Shown here: positions 54,886-62,618 of the stretch, in pieces
Layout of the letters: every line of letters begins with the position of its first letter
Position numbering within the stretch: the stretch's first letter is position 1
Source: an uncultured Sphaerochaeta sp.
GTDB taxonomy: Bacteria; Spirochaetota; Spirochaetia; Sphaerochaetales; Sphaerochaetaceae
DNA length: 64,000 bases
Assembly (NCBI RefSeq): GCF_963677075.1
Contig: NZ_OY781873.1
Location: 1,674,001-1,738,000 of the forward strand
Reading direction: 5' to 3'
Position numbers and translations under genes: made by a program
Notes under the pieces: generated by a model
Databases searched by the model: none
The model's input: only the letters and a program-made list of their open reading frames with translations
Told to the model about the DNA's origin: nothing

Positions 54886-55113
54886 ATGAAGATTGGAACT
54901 GTATTTGAAAACAATAGGGCTCAAGCAGTAAGGTTACCGTCAGATACAAGGTTTCCAGACCAGGTGAAGAAAGTCGCTGTGCGGATTGTTGGCACTACCA
55001 GGATACTCGAACCAATACATAATTCTTGGGATACTTTTTTTCATCCTACCGATGAGGGTGTCACTGATGACTTTATGGCAGAAAGGGCATCTCAATACCA
55101 AAGGGAACCATAA
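54886..55113 (+). CDS. vapB: VapB-type antitoxin (AbrB/SpoVT fold)
   Basis: A 75-residue antitoxin. The N-terminal swapped-hairpin DNA-binding fold reads KIGTVFENNRAQAVRLPSDT; the C-terminal part (SWDTFFHPTDEGVTDDFM, ERASQYQREP) is the toxin-binding tail of VapB/MvpA-type proteins. AAGGAGGGAG precedes the ATG. It is intact, but the following vapC is reduced to a C-terminal relic, so it is now an antitoxin without its partner. Confidence 0.85.
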   Translation: MKIGTVFENNRAQAVRLPSDTRFPDQVKKVAVRIVGTTRILEPIHNSWDTFFHPTDEGVTDDFMAERASQYQREP

Positions 55114-55239
55114 TCGGTGTAAATGATCTCCATATTGCAGGCCATGCAAGGAGGGAGCCAAGGATTAATTCTGGTTACCAATAATACCAGAGAATTCAAA
55201 CGGGTTGAGGGCTTACGGGTCATCGACTGGACGATTTGA
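55113..55239 (+). pseudogene. vapC: vapC toxin relic (C-terminal part, frameshifted)
   Basis: Directly after vapB the DNA reads IGVNDLHIAGHAR and, in the next frame after a one-base shift near 55152, GLILVTNNTREFKRVEGLRV then IDWTI and a stop. This is the end of a PIN-domain VapC ribonuclease. The N-terminal ~90 residues with the first catalytic Asp are missing, so it cannot be active. Confidence 0.85.
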
Positions 55240-55338
55240 TGAGTATAGGCCGTCAATATAAGCAGTAGTATTACAACCTCAGGGTATAGGGTTGTTGTGC
55301 AAGGTTATTCTGGTATTTTCTAATGAGTTCATTATCAC

Positions 55339-55423
55339 CATACCATCGCCTGAGAACATTAAGCTATCTCTATACAAGTAGTATAATCAATTCCTGATGA
55401 AGTCCTTGCAGAGTATTGTGAGG
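55339..55423 (+). repeat. 85-bp direct repeat, copy 2
   Basis: Second copy of the ilvE-end repeat, downstream of the vapC relic. Between 55424 and 55634 no gene or element is recognised. Confidence 0.85.
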
Positions 55424-55634
55424 TTTTTGTTGGGTATTCAGAATCTTGATTGGAACGCTCAGTTGTTACTAGTCAATTGAGTTATTGATCAATGAATGGA
55501 CAGATATCATTCTTGATACTCTGCATTTCCCAGACAGCAATATCGACAACGAAGTCATATCTGCTAAACAGCGTTGTATGTCCGTTCTGACTTAATTGGG
55601 TAAAAATCGGAAAACTTATTGCGTATTTATACCG

Positions 55635-55663
55635 TTGACATAATCCACGATTTTTCCTATGTT
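55635..55663 (+). promoter_or_regulatory. Promoter of the thiamine operon
   Basis: TTGACA, a 17-bp spacer and TATGTT, 19 bp before the first TPP riboswitch. A transcript from here would carry all three aptamers. Confidence 0.6.
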
Positions 55664-55681
55664 GGCTAAAGCAGTACGAAA

Positions 55682-55757
55682 GCGGGGGGACTCTTCGGAG
55701 TTGAGAAGGTAGAACCTGACCCTTGGAACCTGGCAGTTAACACTGGCGTAGGGAAGC
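55682..55757 (+). ncRNA. TPP riboswitch aptamer 1 of 3
   Basis: Thi-box RNA: GCGGGGGGACTC stem start, GGAGTTGAGAAGG (consensus CTGAGA here TTGAGA), GACCCTTGGAACCTGG, and the hallmark CTGGCGTAGGGAAGC. It is followed by an intrinsic terminator at 55781-55804, so thiamine pyrophosphate should stop transcription. Confidence 0.93.
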
Positions 55758-55780
55758 TGATAGATCCACTCAGGACAATC

Positions 55781-55804
55781 ATCTCCCTACAGGGAGATTT
55801 TTTT
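55781..55804 (+). terminator. Terminator of TPP riboswitch 1
   Basis: ATCTCCCT-AC-AGGGAGAT followed by a run of T. It is the expression platform of the first aptamer. Confidence 0.9.
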
Positions 55805-55817
55805 ATTTATAAGTGAT

Positions 55818-55893
55818 GCGGGGGGACTCTTCGGAGTTGAGAAGGTAGAACCTGACCCTTGGAACCTGGCAGTTAACACTGGCGTAGGGAAGC
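55818..55893 (+). ncRNA. TPP riboswitch aptamer 2 of 3
   Basis: Same length (76 bases) as aptamer 1 and identical to it by eye across the core, starting exactly 136 bp downstream. It has its own terminator. Consecutive aptamer-terminator units should give a steeper switch. Confidence 0.93.
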
Positions 55894-55916
55894 AGATGGA
55901 TCCACTCAGGACAGTC

Positions 55917-55940
55917 ATCTCCCTACGGGGAGATTTTTTT
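55917..55940 (+). terminator. Terminator of TPP riboswitch 2
   Basis: ATCTCCC-TACG-GGGAGAT followed by TTTTTTT; nearly the same as terminator 1. Confidence 0.9.
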
Positions 55941-55953
55941 ATATACAAGCGAT

Positions 55954-56029
55954 GCGGGGGGACTCTTCGGAGTTGAGAAGGCAAAACCTGACCCTTGGAA
56001 CCTGGCAGTTAACACTGGCGTAGGGAAGC
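55954..56029 (+). ncRNA. TPP riboswitch aptamer 3 of 3
   Basis: Third aptamer, again 136 bp further on; differs from the others by GGCAAAA in place of GGTAGAA. It lacks the terminator: the next 70 bp lead to GAGGAGG and thiD. It may act on translation or on an alternative structure. Confidence 0.92.
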
Positions 56030-56099
56030 AATACATCAATCTGAATCATTGATAGTACTTGTCTTTTCCAGCAAGTGATATATATGAGGAGGATTTGAG

Positions 56100-56900
56100 A
56101 TGAAACATGTATTGACCATCGCGGGCTCGGATTGCAGCGGCGGTGCTGGCATCCAAGCAGACCTGAAGACATTTGCAGCTCATGGTGTATACGGTATGAG
56201 CGTCATTGTCTCGGTTGTTGCTGAGAACACTCAACGGGTGATAGGAGCACAAAACGTTTCTTCAACATTGATAGCTGGGCAGCTACAGGCAGTTTTTGAG
56301 GACATCCGTGTAGATGCAGTGAAAATAGGAATGCTTCCATCCCAGTTGGTCATGAAAACAGTCGCCAAGGAACTGAAGGAGCGGAAACCCAGACACATCG
56401 TTCTGGATCCTGTAATGATAGCAAAAAATGGATTTCCCCTCATGGATTCCAGATTGGCACTGACCTTGGCTGATTTGATCTTGCCGTATGCGAATGTGGT
56501 AACCCCCAACATTCCCGAAGCAGAAGTCCTTGCCGATATGTGTATTAATTCAACTGAAGACATGCAAGAAGCAGCAATTAAGATACATAGGTTTGGTCCA
56601 TCCTATGTGCTGATCAAAGGTGGTCACCGCTGTGATGATGCAGCTGATCTGCTGTATGACGGAAATAGGATGTTGTGGTTCAGTGCAAAACGAATAGATA
56701 CCAAGAATACACATGGAACAGGGTGTACTTTTTCATCGGCAATTGCCGCGAACCTTGCATTGGGGGAACCTATCGAAAAAGCGGTGGAAGGAGCAAAAGC
56801 ATATGTGACCATGGCCATTGAGCACGCGCTGTCTTTAGGGAAAGGGTGCGGTCCCACACATCATTTTTACGATCTCTACAAGAATGGATTATCCCGATAA
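56100..56900 (+). CDS. thiD: Hydroxymethylpyrimidine/phosphomethylpyrimidine kinase
   Basis: A 266-residue ribokinase-fold enzyme that phosphorylates HMP and HMP-P for thiamine synthesis. It starts KHVLTIAGSDCSGGAGIQAD, has LDPVMIAKNG in the middle and the anion-hole/catalytic motif THGTGCTFSSAIAANLA near the C-terminus. GAGGAGG stands before the ATG. First gene of the TPP-riboswitch operon. Confidence 0.95.
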   Translation: MKHVLTIAGSDCSGGAGIQADLKTFAAHGVYGMSVIVSVVAENTQRVIGAQNVSSTLIAGQLQAVFEDIRVDAVKIGMLPSQLVMKTVAKELKERKPRHIVLDPVMIAKNGFPLMDSRLALTLADLILPYANVVTPNIPEAEVLADMCINSTEDMQEAAIKIHRFGPSYVLIKGGHRCDDAADLLYDGNRMLWFSAKRIDTKNTHGTGCTFSSAIAANLALGEPIEKAVEGAKAYVTMAIEHALSLGKGCGPTHHFYDLYKNGLSR

Positions 56901-56914
56901 GGAGGGGCAAGATC

Positions 56915-57739
56915 ATGGATACGAAACAGATGTACTCAAATAGTACAGAGATACTGCTGGCAATACGTGAGAGGAAGCCAATCATTCATCAGATTACCAA
57001 TTACGTCACGGTACAGGATTGTGCCAACGTTGTCCTCGCCTTGGGAGGTTCTCCCATTATGGCGGATGCTGAACAGGAGCTGGAAGATATTGTTTGCTTG
57101 AGCAATGCTTTGGTCATAAATATCGGGACCCTCAATGCTCGAACACGTTCCTCGATGTTCCTAGCTGCTCGAATTGCACGAGACCATGGTATCCCCATCA
57201 TTCTCGATCCGGTAGGAGCGGGAGCTTCATCCTATAGGACAAATACCATACAAAGCTTGATCTCCGACCTTGTTCCCACTGTGATACGGGGAAATCTTTC
57301 AGAGATTAGAAGTGTTGCCCAGATGAGTAGTCATACCTTGGGGGTTGATTCTGCTGGCTGCGACGGTTCCGGACAGGTTGAACAAACCAAGAAAATTGCT
57401 TGGAATCTTTCCCGGAAACTTGGATGTATTATTGCCATCACCGGAAAGATTGACATCGTATCGGATGGTATATCCATAGCAACCATTGAAAATGGGCATC
57501 CCAAACTGACACAGATTACGGGAACAGGATGCATGAGTACTGCGATGGTCGGGGCTTGCTGTGCGGTAACTGATGACTATTTCTCAGCTACCATTACGGC
57601 CTTGCTTTGTATGGGTATTGCCGGAGAACAAGCGAGCGTTACCCCCGGTTTGGGAAGTTTTCATACAGCCTTGTTTGACCATCTCAACTACCTTGATGGT
57701 TCTCTCCTGAAGCAAAGGGGGAAGCTGTATGTCAAATAA
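56915..57739 (+). CDS. thiM: Hydroxyethylthiazole kinase
   Basis: A 274-residue ribokinase-fold enzyme that salvages the thiazole half of thiamine. Typical blocks are HQITNYVTVQDCANVVLALG, SPIMADAEQELEDI, ILDPVGAGAS and ITGTGCMSTAMVGA. AAGGAGGGG precedes ATG 56915, 14 bp after the thiD stop. Its stop overlaps the transporter start by 11 bases. Confidence 0.95.
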   Translation: MDTKQMYSNSTEILLAIRERKPIIHQITNYVTVQDCANVVLALGGSPIMADAEQELEDIVCLSNALVINIGTLNARTRSSMFLAARIARDHGIPIILDPVGAGASSYRTNTIQSLISDLVPTVIRGNLSEIRSVAQMSSHTLGVDSAGCDGSGQVEQTKKIAWNLSRKLGCIIAITGKIDIVSDGISIATIENGHPKLTQITGTGCMSTAMVGACCAVTDDYFSATITALLCMGIAGEQASVTPGLGSFHTALFDHLNYLDGSLLKQRGKLYVK

Positions 57740-58931
57740 TTCTCCTTCTAAAGGGTTTTCGAACCGTTCATTGTTCCTCATTTGGGCAGGGGCAGCAATT
57801 TCGGTTGCCGAAATGCTTTCGGGAAGTGTTCTAGCTCCCCTCGGCATGTCATCCGGACTGTTGGCAATCCTCCTGGGGCACGTCATCGGGGGTGTCCTGT
57901 TATACCTTGCGGCAGCCATGAGCAGCTCCTTGCGAGCTTCTGCGATGGAGTCAACACGATATTCATTTGGAATCTACGGATCATATGTTTTCTCAGGTTT
58001 CAATATTCTCCAGTTGGTTGGATGGACATCCATCATGATGCTGCAGGGCTCACGCATCCTTGACCAGATAACCATATCACTGTATGGATACAGCAATCCC
58101 AACCTCTGGATGATCGGGATTGCCCTGTGCATTTCCATCTGGTTGTTGTTCATATCCCACCAACATGCACAACTCAATGGTCTGGTGGTGGTTTTATTGC
58201 TGCTGTTGAGCCTTGTGATGGGATATCGCCTCATACGTGATCTTTCCATCAATACATTAGAAGGAGTATGGCCGACGGTTACCTTTTGGCAGGGAGTAGA
58301 GGTGAATATCGCAATGTGTCTCTCTTGGCTACCCTTGATAGGAGATTACACCCAACATGCCAGGCAGACGAGAAGGGGGCCGTTTTGGAGCGCCGTTGGA
58401 TATTCGGTTGTAGGAAGCTGTATGTTTGCATTGGGGTTGGGGTTATCCCTTGCTACCGGGAGTTCTGATATTGCATTGATGTTGACCCTCTCCGGAATTG
58501 GGATGGCTTCACTTTTTATTGTATTCTTTTCGACCGTAACCACTACCTACCTGGATGTATATTCAGCGAGTGATAGTTTCATAAATATCTGGCCGTTGAA
58601 TCACGGAAAGGTGCTTTCCTTGTTCTTTACGTTCATCAGCCTGATCATCGCCCTCCTGTTACCGATGGATTCCATTGAACCGTTTCTATATCTCATTGGA
58701 GCCATCTTCTCTCCCCTGTATGCATTGTTGTTCGTCGATTACTTCATTCTCCACAGACCTACTACACAGTCAACTCGCTGGAATCTAACAAACATGACGC
58801 TATGGGTCCTTGGTGTGGTGCTGTACTTCCTGATGCAGTCTTTCCTCATTGATGTAAGTAATTCCCTGCTCATATTCCTTATTGTTGGTGGCATCAGTGT
58901 ACTCATCAAAAGGAGGCAAAAGCATGTGTAA
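57729..58931 (+). CDS. cytX: Probable hydroxymethylpyrimidine transporter (NCS1 family)
   Basis: A 400-residue membrane protein with about 12 TM helices of the cytosine/purine permease family; FLIWAGAAISVAEMLSGSVL opens the first helix. CytX-type members sit in TPP-riboswitch operons and are thought to import HMP. Position between thiM and thiE supports that over cytosine transport. It overlaps thiE by 8 bases. Confidence 0.88.
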   Translation: MSNNSPSKGFSNRSLFLIWAGAAISVAEMLSGSVLAPLGMSSGLLAILLGHVIGGVLLYLAAAMSSSLRASAMESTRYSFGIYGSYVFSGFNILQLVGWTSIMMLQGSRILDQITISLYGYSNPNLWMIGIALCISIWLLFISHQHAQLNGLVVVLLLLLSLVMGYRLIRDLSINTLEGVWPTVTFWQGVEVNIAMCLSWLPLIGDYTQHARQTRRGPFWSAVGYSVVGSCMFALGLGLSLATGSSDIALMLTLSGIGMASLFIVFFSTVTTTYLDVYSASDSFINIWPLNHGKVLSLFFTFISLIIALLLPMDSIEPFLYLIGAIFSPLYALLFVDYFILHRPTTQSTRWNLTNMTLWVLGVVLYFLMQSFLIDVSNSLLIFLIVGGISVLIKRRQKHV

Positions 58932-59583
58932 GGTAAACTATGCCTTGTATATGGTGACCGATCGGACACTCATGAGGACCAAGTCATGGGAAGTGTGTGT
59001 TGAACAAGCGCTTGATGGTGGTGTCACGATGGTGCAATTACGGGAAAAACATCTAGATACCGAAGCCTTCATCATGTTGGGAAAACGAATCAAGCGGATC
59101 TGCGATGCATACGAAGTCCCTCTGGTAATCAATGACCGGCTGGATGTTGCTCTAGGGGTGGATGCTTTTGGATTACATATTGGTCAGCAGGACCTGTCGG
59201 TCTCTGAGGCACGTGCAAAACTGGGCCCAAACCGCTTGCTGGGTGTCTCTGTTACAACCGTGGCCCAGGCTATAAAAGCCCAAGCTGATGGAGCGGACTA
59301 TTTGGGAGTTGGAGCCATGTTTGCAACCCAAACCAAACAGGATGCATCGTATGTTTCTCTCCAAACATTGGCAGCAATACGCAAGGCGGTGCATTTACCA
59401 ATCGTGACCATCGGTGGCATGAACAAGGAGACCATCCCGTTGTGTGCTCCATTTGGTATACAAGGGTTTGCTGTAGTTTCAGCGCTTGTCAACCAATCTG
59501 ACGTCTTCCTTGCTGCCAAGGAACTGAGACGATGCTCAGAAGCGTATGTTCATCCTATTCCTCCTGTAATAAATGTGACCTGA
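58924..59583 (+). CDS. thiE: Thiamine-phosphate synthase
   Basis: A 219-residue TIM-barrel enzyme joining HMP-PP and HET-P. Blocks: YMVTDRTL, GGVTMVQLREKHLDTEAF, INDRLDVALGVDAFGLHIGQ, DYLGVGAMFATQTKQD and VTIGGMNKETI. ATG 58924 follows AGGAGG inside the transporter end. With thiD, thiM and cytX this makes a salvage pathway: no thiC, thiG or thiF is seen, so the cell likely relies on imported HMP and thiazole. Confidence 0.95.
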   Translation: MCKVNYALYMVTDRTLMRTKSWEVCVEQALDGGVTMVQLREKHLDTEAFIMLGKRIKRICDAYEVPLVINDRLDVALGVDAFGLHIGQQDLSVSEARAKLGPNRLLGVSVTTVAQAIKAQADGADYLGVGAMFATQTKQDASYVSLQTLAAIRKAVHLPIVTIGGMNKETIPLCAPFGIQGFAVVSALVNQSDVFLAAKELRRCSEAYVHPIPPVINVT

Positions 59584-59764
59584 AGCAAGACAGTTCGGAG
59601 ATAAGTCTTGGTTTAGAAATCCTCCTTGCTGATAGGCCGGTCCTTTACGAGAGCCCTGATGTTTTTTCATTTTTAGGGAGGTAAGTTGCCAGGATAACAA
59701 TCCTATGCGATATTGGGAAGTGGTTTCTTGTATTGGTATTTGATGATATAGGGGTAGCAGTCTA

Positions 59765-60223
59765 ATGGGTGTACGATTTATTTCCGCCAAGGATTCCTTG
59801 TTCTTGGCATATTCTCCTGACGACAATGGTTCATGTCTTCATCGTGAAGCATCTGCTTCCGAAGTTGATCTTAATGGTACGAGAATGATTGCTGGTCTCT
59901 ATCATGTCAAGAACGAGAATCTTGTGGAATCGGATTCGGTAAACCTGAAGGAAGGCGTATATGGTGACGAATCGTTGTATCGTATTGCACATATACGGGA
60001 TTGTTACTATGTATTTGACTCCTGTTTTATTGGCGGAGAACTACTGCCGATCAATCTCTGGATTTCTGCCACAATCCCCATCTCTGATGAACTTTTCAGA
60101 GAGACGGATTTGATTGGAGATATACTCGAAAGAAAAAGAATGGGATACAATCCCGTGGTTATTGGGGGAAATTATCCAGATGCGATGCCGATGGCATTCT
60201 TTTTCTCAAAACCTAATTACTAG
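59765..60223 (+). CDS. Uncharacterised protein
   Basis: A 152-residue soluble protein with no signal peptide, TM helix or motif I recognise. It is Ile/Asp/Phe-rich and mixed alpha/beta in look (GVRFISAKDSLFLAYSPDD; YRIAHIRDCYYVFDSCFIGG). GGGGT lies 10 bases before the ATG. It is separated from thiE by 180 bp without a clear element and faces the split GGDEF-EAL gene, with 6 bp between their ends. Confidence 0.6.
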   Translation: MGVRFISAKDSLFLAYSPDDNGSCLHREASASEVDLNGTRMIAGLYHVKNENLVESDSVNLKEGVYGDESLYRIAHIRDCYYVFDSCFIGGELLPINLWISATIPISDELFRETDLIGDILERKRMGYNPVVIGGNYPDAMPMAFFFSKPNY

Positions 60224-60229
60224 GGGTTG

Positions 60230-60817
60230 TTAATCCTTTCGTGCTTTTACAACCAGATTATGAAAAATTTCTTCTTCTAATGGTTTTGAGAAATAATAAC
60301 CTTGTACCCTCTCAATACCGACACTCCTGATCAAGGCTAATTGTTCCTTTGTTTCAACACCTTCTGCAATCACACACTTACCCATCTTATGGAGCATCTC
60401 AGTCAATAAGGATAACATGGAAGGATTATTCTCGGCGGCATGAATGACGCTTTTATCAAATTTTACATAATCATAAGGAAGATCAATCAACGCACGGAGA
60501 TTTGAATACCCTGTTCCAAAATCATCCAGAGCGAAAGTAATCTTTTTCAATGATAATTCAATCATAACATCTGAAACAGTATCATATGATTGAAGGACCA
60601 CTGATTCGGTAATCTCAAACCCTATTTGCTTTGGATTGACCCCTTCATTTTCAATAATATTCAAAAGTATTTTCCCTAGGGTTTTCGATTCAAAATCTTC
60701 TCCGGAAAGATTCATGGCTATATGGCTGAATGGTGTATCGTCTTCAGGAAATTGTTTGATAAATCTACAAACTTTAGCGAGTACAATCTGAGTGAGTTGA
60801 ACGATCAGTCCAGTCTG
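60230..60817 (-). pseudogene. C-terminal fragment of the IS-split GGDEF-EAL gene (EAL part)
   Basis: The last 195 codons of a c-di-GMP phosphodiesterase: MNLSGEDFESKTLG, FALDDFGTGYSNLRALIDLP, VKFDKSVI, AEGVETKEQLALI and VQGYYFSKPLEEE, the metal- and substrate-binding motifs of a catalytically competent EAL domain. It is cut from its N-terminal part (62619-63953) by the insertion sequence. A TTG at 60829 inside the IS end could start a short product, but without the EAL motif strand it would be inactive. Confidence 0.9.
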
Positions 60818-60824
60818 TTCTGCA
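60818..60824 (+). repeat. 7-bp target-site duplication, left copy
   Basis: TTCTGCA just outside the left end of the insertion sequence; the same 7 bp follow the right end at 62619-62625. Removing the element and one copy restores the reading frame. Confidence 0.85.
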
Positions 60825-60899
60825 CTCAAATTCCCGTCTCAGTTATAACTAGGATTTGAATAATTCTTTTAAATAGTTGCAGATAATGGCAGAAAGTAC

Positions 60900-60938
60900 G
60901 TGACAAAAGCATCAAACATAGATATAATTATATCTATG
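60900..60938 (+). promoter_or_regulatory. Transposase promoter inside a start-codon palindrome
   Basis: GTGACA (60900), a 17-bp spacer and TATAAT (60923) form a good promoter. The -10 lies in a perfect 22-bp palindrome, 60917-60938, whose last three bases are the ATG. A transcript entering from outside would fold the start codon into a hairpin; one from the internal promoter would begin near the ATG and not. Confidence 0.6.
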
Positions 60939-62594
60939 AAAGATACCAATACAAAACCGATGAAAATCATCCGTGTCACCAACAAGAAGAACGGTGTCAC
61001 CTACCTCTACGAGGACCAGGCCTTCTGGAACAGCGAGAAGAAGCGCGGCGAGCACAAGCGCAAGTGTATCGGCCGCCTCGGGCCTGACGGAAGCGAGATA
61101 TACAACGATTTCTACTTGGCCAGGGAGGAAGCCGTTAAGGCCGAGAATCCGCTTGTCTCGAAAACCACCCTGATGGGACAGAACCTCATCCTGGACAAGG
61201 TGGTCAAGGACGTCGGCATCAAGGGGGTACTCAAGGAAGCATTCGGAAGCGATGACGCCGATGCCATCCTCCAGCTTGCAAGGTACAGCGTCTGCGAGGG
61301 AAAGGCCCTCAGCAGAGCCGAGGACTGGCTGAATGACCGCGGCTTCAACGGCAGGGCCCTTTGCTCGCAGCGCATCAGCGAGCTGCTTGCCTCCCTGTCC
61401 GATGACAGGCGCAACACCTTCTTCAAGCTTTGGATCAACAAGCAGGCGAAGAAAAAGGCACTGTTGTTCGATATAACCTCGATTTCGTCCTATGGGAAAA
61501 ACAATACCTATGTGGAACGAGGGTACAACCGGGACCACGAGAACCTGAGACAGATCAATCTAGGACTGCTCAGTGCACACTCGTCGAACGTCCCTCTCTG
61601 GTATTCGGAGCTGCCCGGAAGCATGGCGGACTCCATCGTGCTTGCCCATGTGCTGGGCAGCCTGGAAAAGCTCGATGTGAAGGACATCAACCTGGTGGGG
61701 GACCGGGGGTTCTACAGCGAGGCGAACCTCAGGAACATAGCAGGGAAGGGGCAGAAGTTCACCATCCCCGTACCCTCCAGCCTCAAGTGGCAGAAGGAAT
61801 TGATCGACAAGGTCAGGGACTCAATCCGGAGACCCGCCAACATCATCCGCAATCCCGAGGACGACAAGTCCTACATCTATGGCCTCACCGACTACAAGAC
61901 CGAGTCCTACGGCAGGACCTGGAGGCATGTCTACTTCGACCCCGTCAGGAAGGAGCAGGACATCGCATCGCTGATGCTCAAGCTGAGAAAGTGCGAGGAG
62001 GAGCTTGCAAGCGGGGATACCTTCGAGAAGCACAAGAACCTGTACGACACCTACTTCACTGTCAAGGAGACCCCCAAGAGGGGAAGGAAAGTCAGCCTGA
62101 ACGAACAGGCCGTCAATGCCTACATCAACGGCTACAGCGGGTTCTGGATCATCCTCACCAATGCGGAGAAAGATGCATCGAAGGCCCTGGGACACTACAA
62201 CCGCAGGTGCGACATCGAGTTCCACTTCGACGACATGAAGAACCTGTTGGACTGCAACAGGCTCAATGTCCATGGTGAGAAAACCATGAAAGGGAGGCTG
62301 TTCGTCAACTTCATCACCCTCATCCTGCTCAATGAGCTGAGAGGCAAGGTCTCGGCCATCAAGCCCAGGGACAGGAAGTACTGGGACCTGAAGGACATGC
62401 TGAGCAAGGTGGCAACCTATTCCAGAATCCACTTCACCGGCACCTACAAGGACCTGTGGACGGTGCCGACCAAGGCACAGAGGCTGGTCTTCGACCTCCT
62501 GAAGATAAAGTACCATTGGAAGGGAGAGACAATGAATGTCGAGGAGCTCAACAAGGCTATAGATGATGATGAACAGGAAGACGAGGAGACCTAG
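60936..62594 (+). CDS. IS1634-family DDE transposase
   Basis: A 552-residue transposase: N-terminal beta-rich region (IRVTNKKNGVTYLYEDQAFW), then a DDE catalytic core with likely acidic residues in LLFDITSISSYG, LVGDRGFYSEAN and CDIEFHFDDMKNLLDCNRL (the Y/R-x-x-E-type block), and a short acidic tail (DDDEQEDEET). The ATG at 60936 is taken; a GTG at 60900 overlaps the -35 box and is unlikely. The frame is intact, so the element may be active. Confidence 0.9.
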   Translation: MKDTNTKPMKIIRVTNKKNGVTYLYEDQAFWNSEKKRGEHKRKCIGRLGPDGSEIYNDFYLAREEAVKAENPLVSKTTLMGQNLILDKVVKDVGIKGVLKEAFGSDDADAILQLARYSVCEGKALSRAEDWLNDRGFNGRALCSQRISELLASLSDDRRNTFFKLWINKQAKKKALLFDITSISSYGKNNTYVERGYNRDHENLRQINLGLLSAHSSNVPLWYSELPGSMADSIVLAHVLGSLEKLDVKDINLVGDRGFYSEANLRNIAGKGQKFTIPVPSSLKWQKELIDKVRDSIRRPANIIRNPEDDKSYIYGLTDYKTESYGRTWRHVYFDPVRKEQDIASLMLKLRKCEEELASGDTFEKHKNLYDTYFTVKETPKRGRKVSLNEQAVNAYINGYSGFWIILTNAEKDASKALGHYNRRCDIEFHFDDMKNLLDCNRLNVHGEKTMKGRLFVNFITLILLNELRGKVSAIKPRDRKYWDLKDMLSKVATYSRIHFTGTYKDLWTVPTKAQRLVFDLLKIKYHWKGETMNVEELNKAIDDDEQEDEET

Positions 62595-62618
62595 ATATAA
62601 TTAGGACGGGAATTTGAG

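Larger units (their letters stand above)
55682..56029 (+). repeat. Tandem 136-bp repeat array of riboswitch units
   Basis: The three aptamers start at 55682, 55818 and 55954, an exact 136-bp period including linker, terminator and spacer. Only units 1 and 2 are complete. The near-identity indicates recent duplication. Confidence 0.92.
60825..62618 (+). mobile_element. Insertion sequence, IS1634-like (1794 bp)
   Basis: The ends form imperfect inverted repeats: 14 identical outer bases (CTCAAATTCCCGTC) and further matches over about 29 bp. One transposase gene fills the element. It is flanked by a 7-bp direct repeat, TTCTGCA. Its coding DNA is clearly richer in G+C than the neighbouring genes, a sign of recent arrival. 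Confidence 0.92.

Noticed and set aside
55682..56029. CRISPR array
   Set aside because: The 136-bp units are TPP aptamers with terminators; there are no short repeats with unique spacers and no cas genes.
60230..60829. Independent 199-residue EAL gene starting in the IS end
   Set aside because: The start is a TTG created by the IS terminus; the sequence continues in frame the interrupted upstream gene, so it is a fragment.
61430..62278. A 282-residue plus-strand frame and a 208-residue minus-strand frame inside the IS
   Set aside because: Both lie in other frames of the GC-rich transposase gene and show repetitive Gly/Arg/Gln-type shadow composition.
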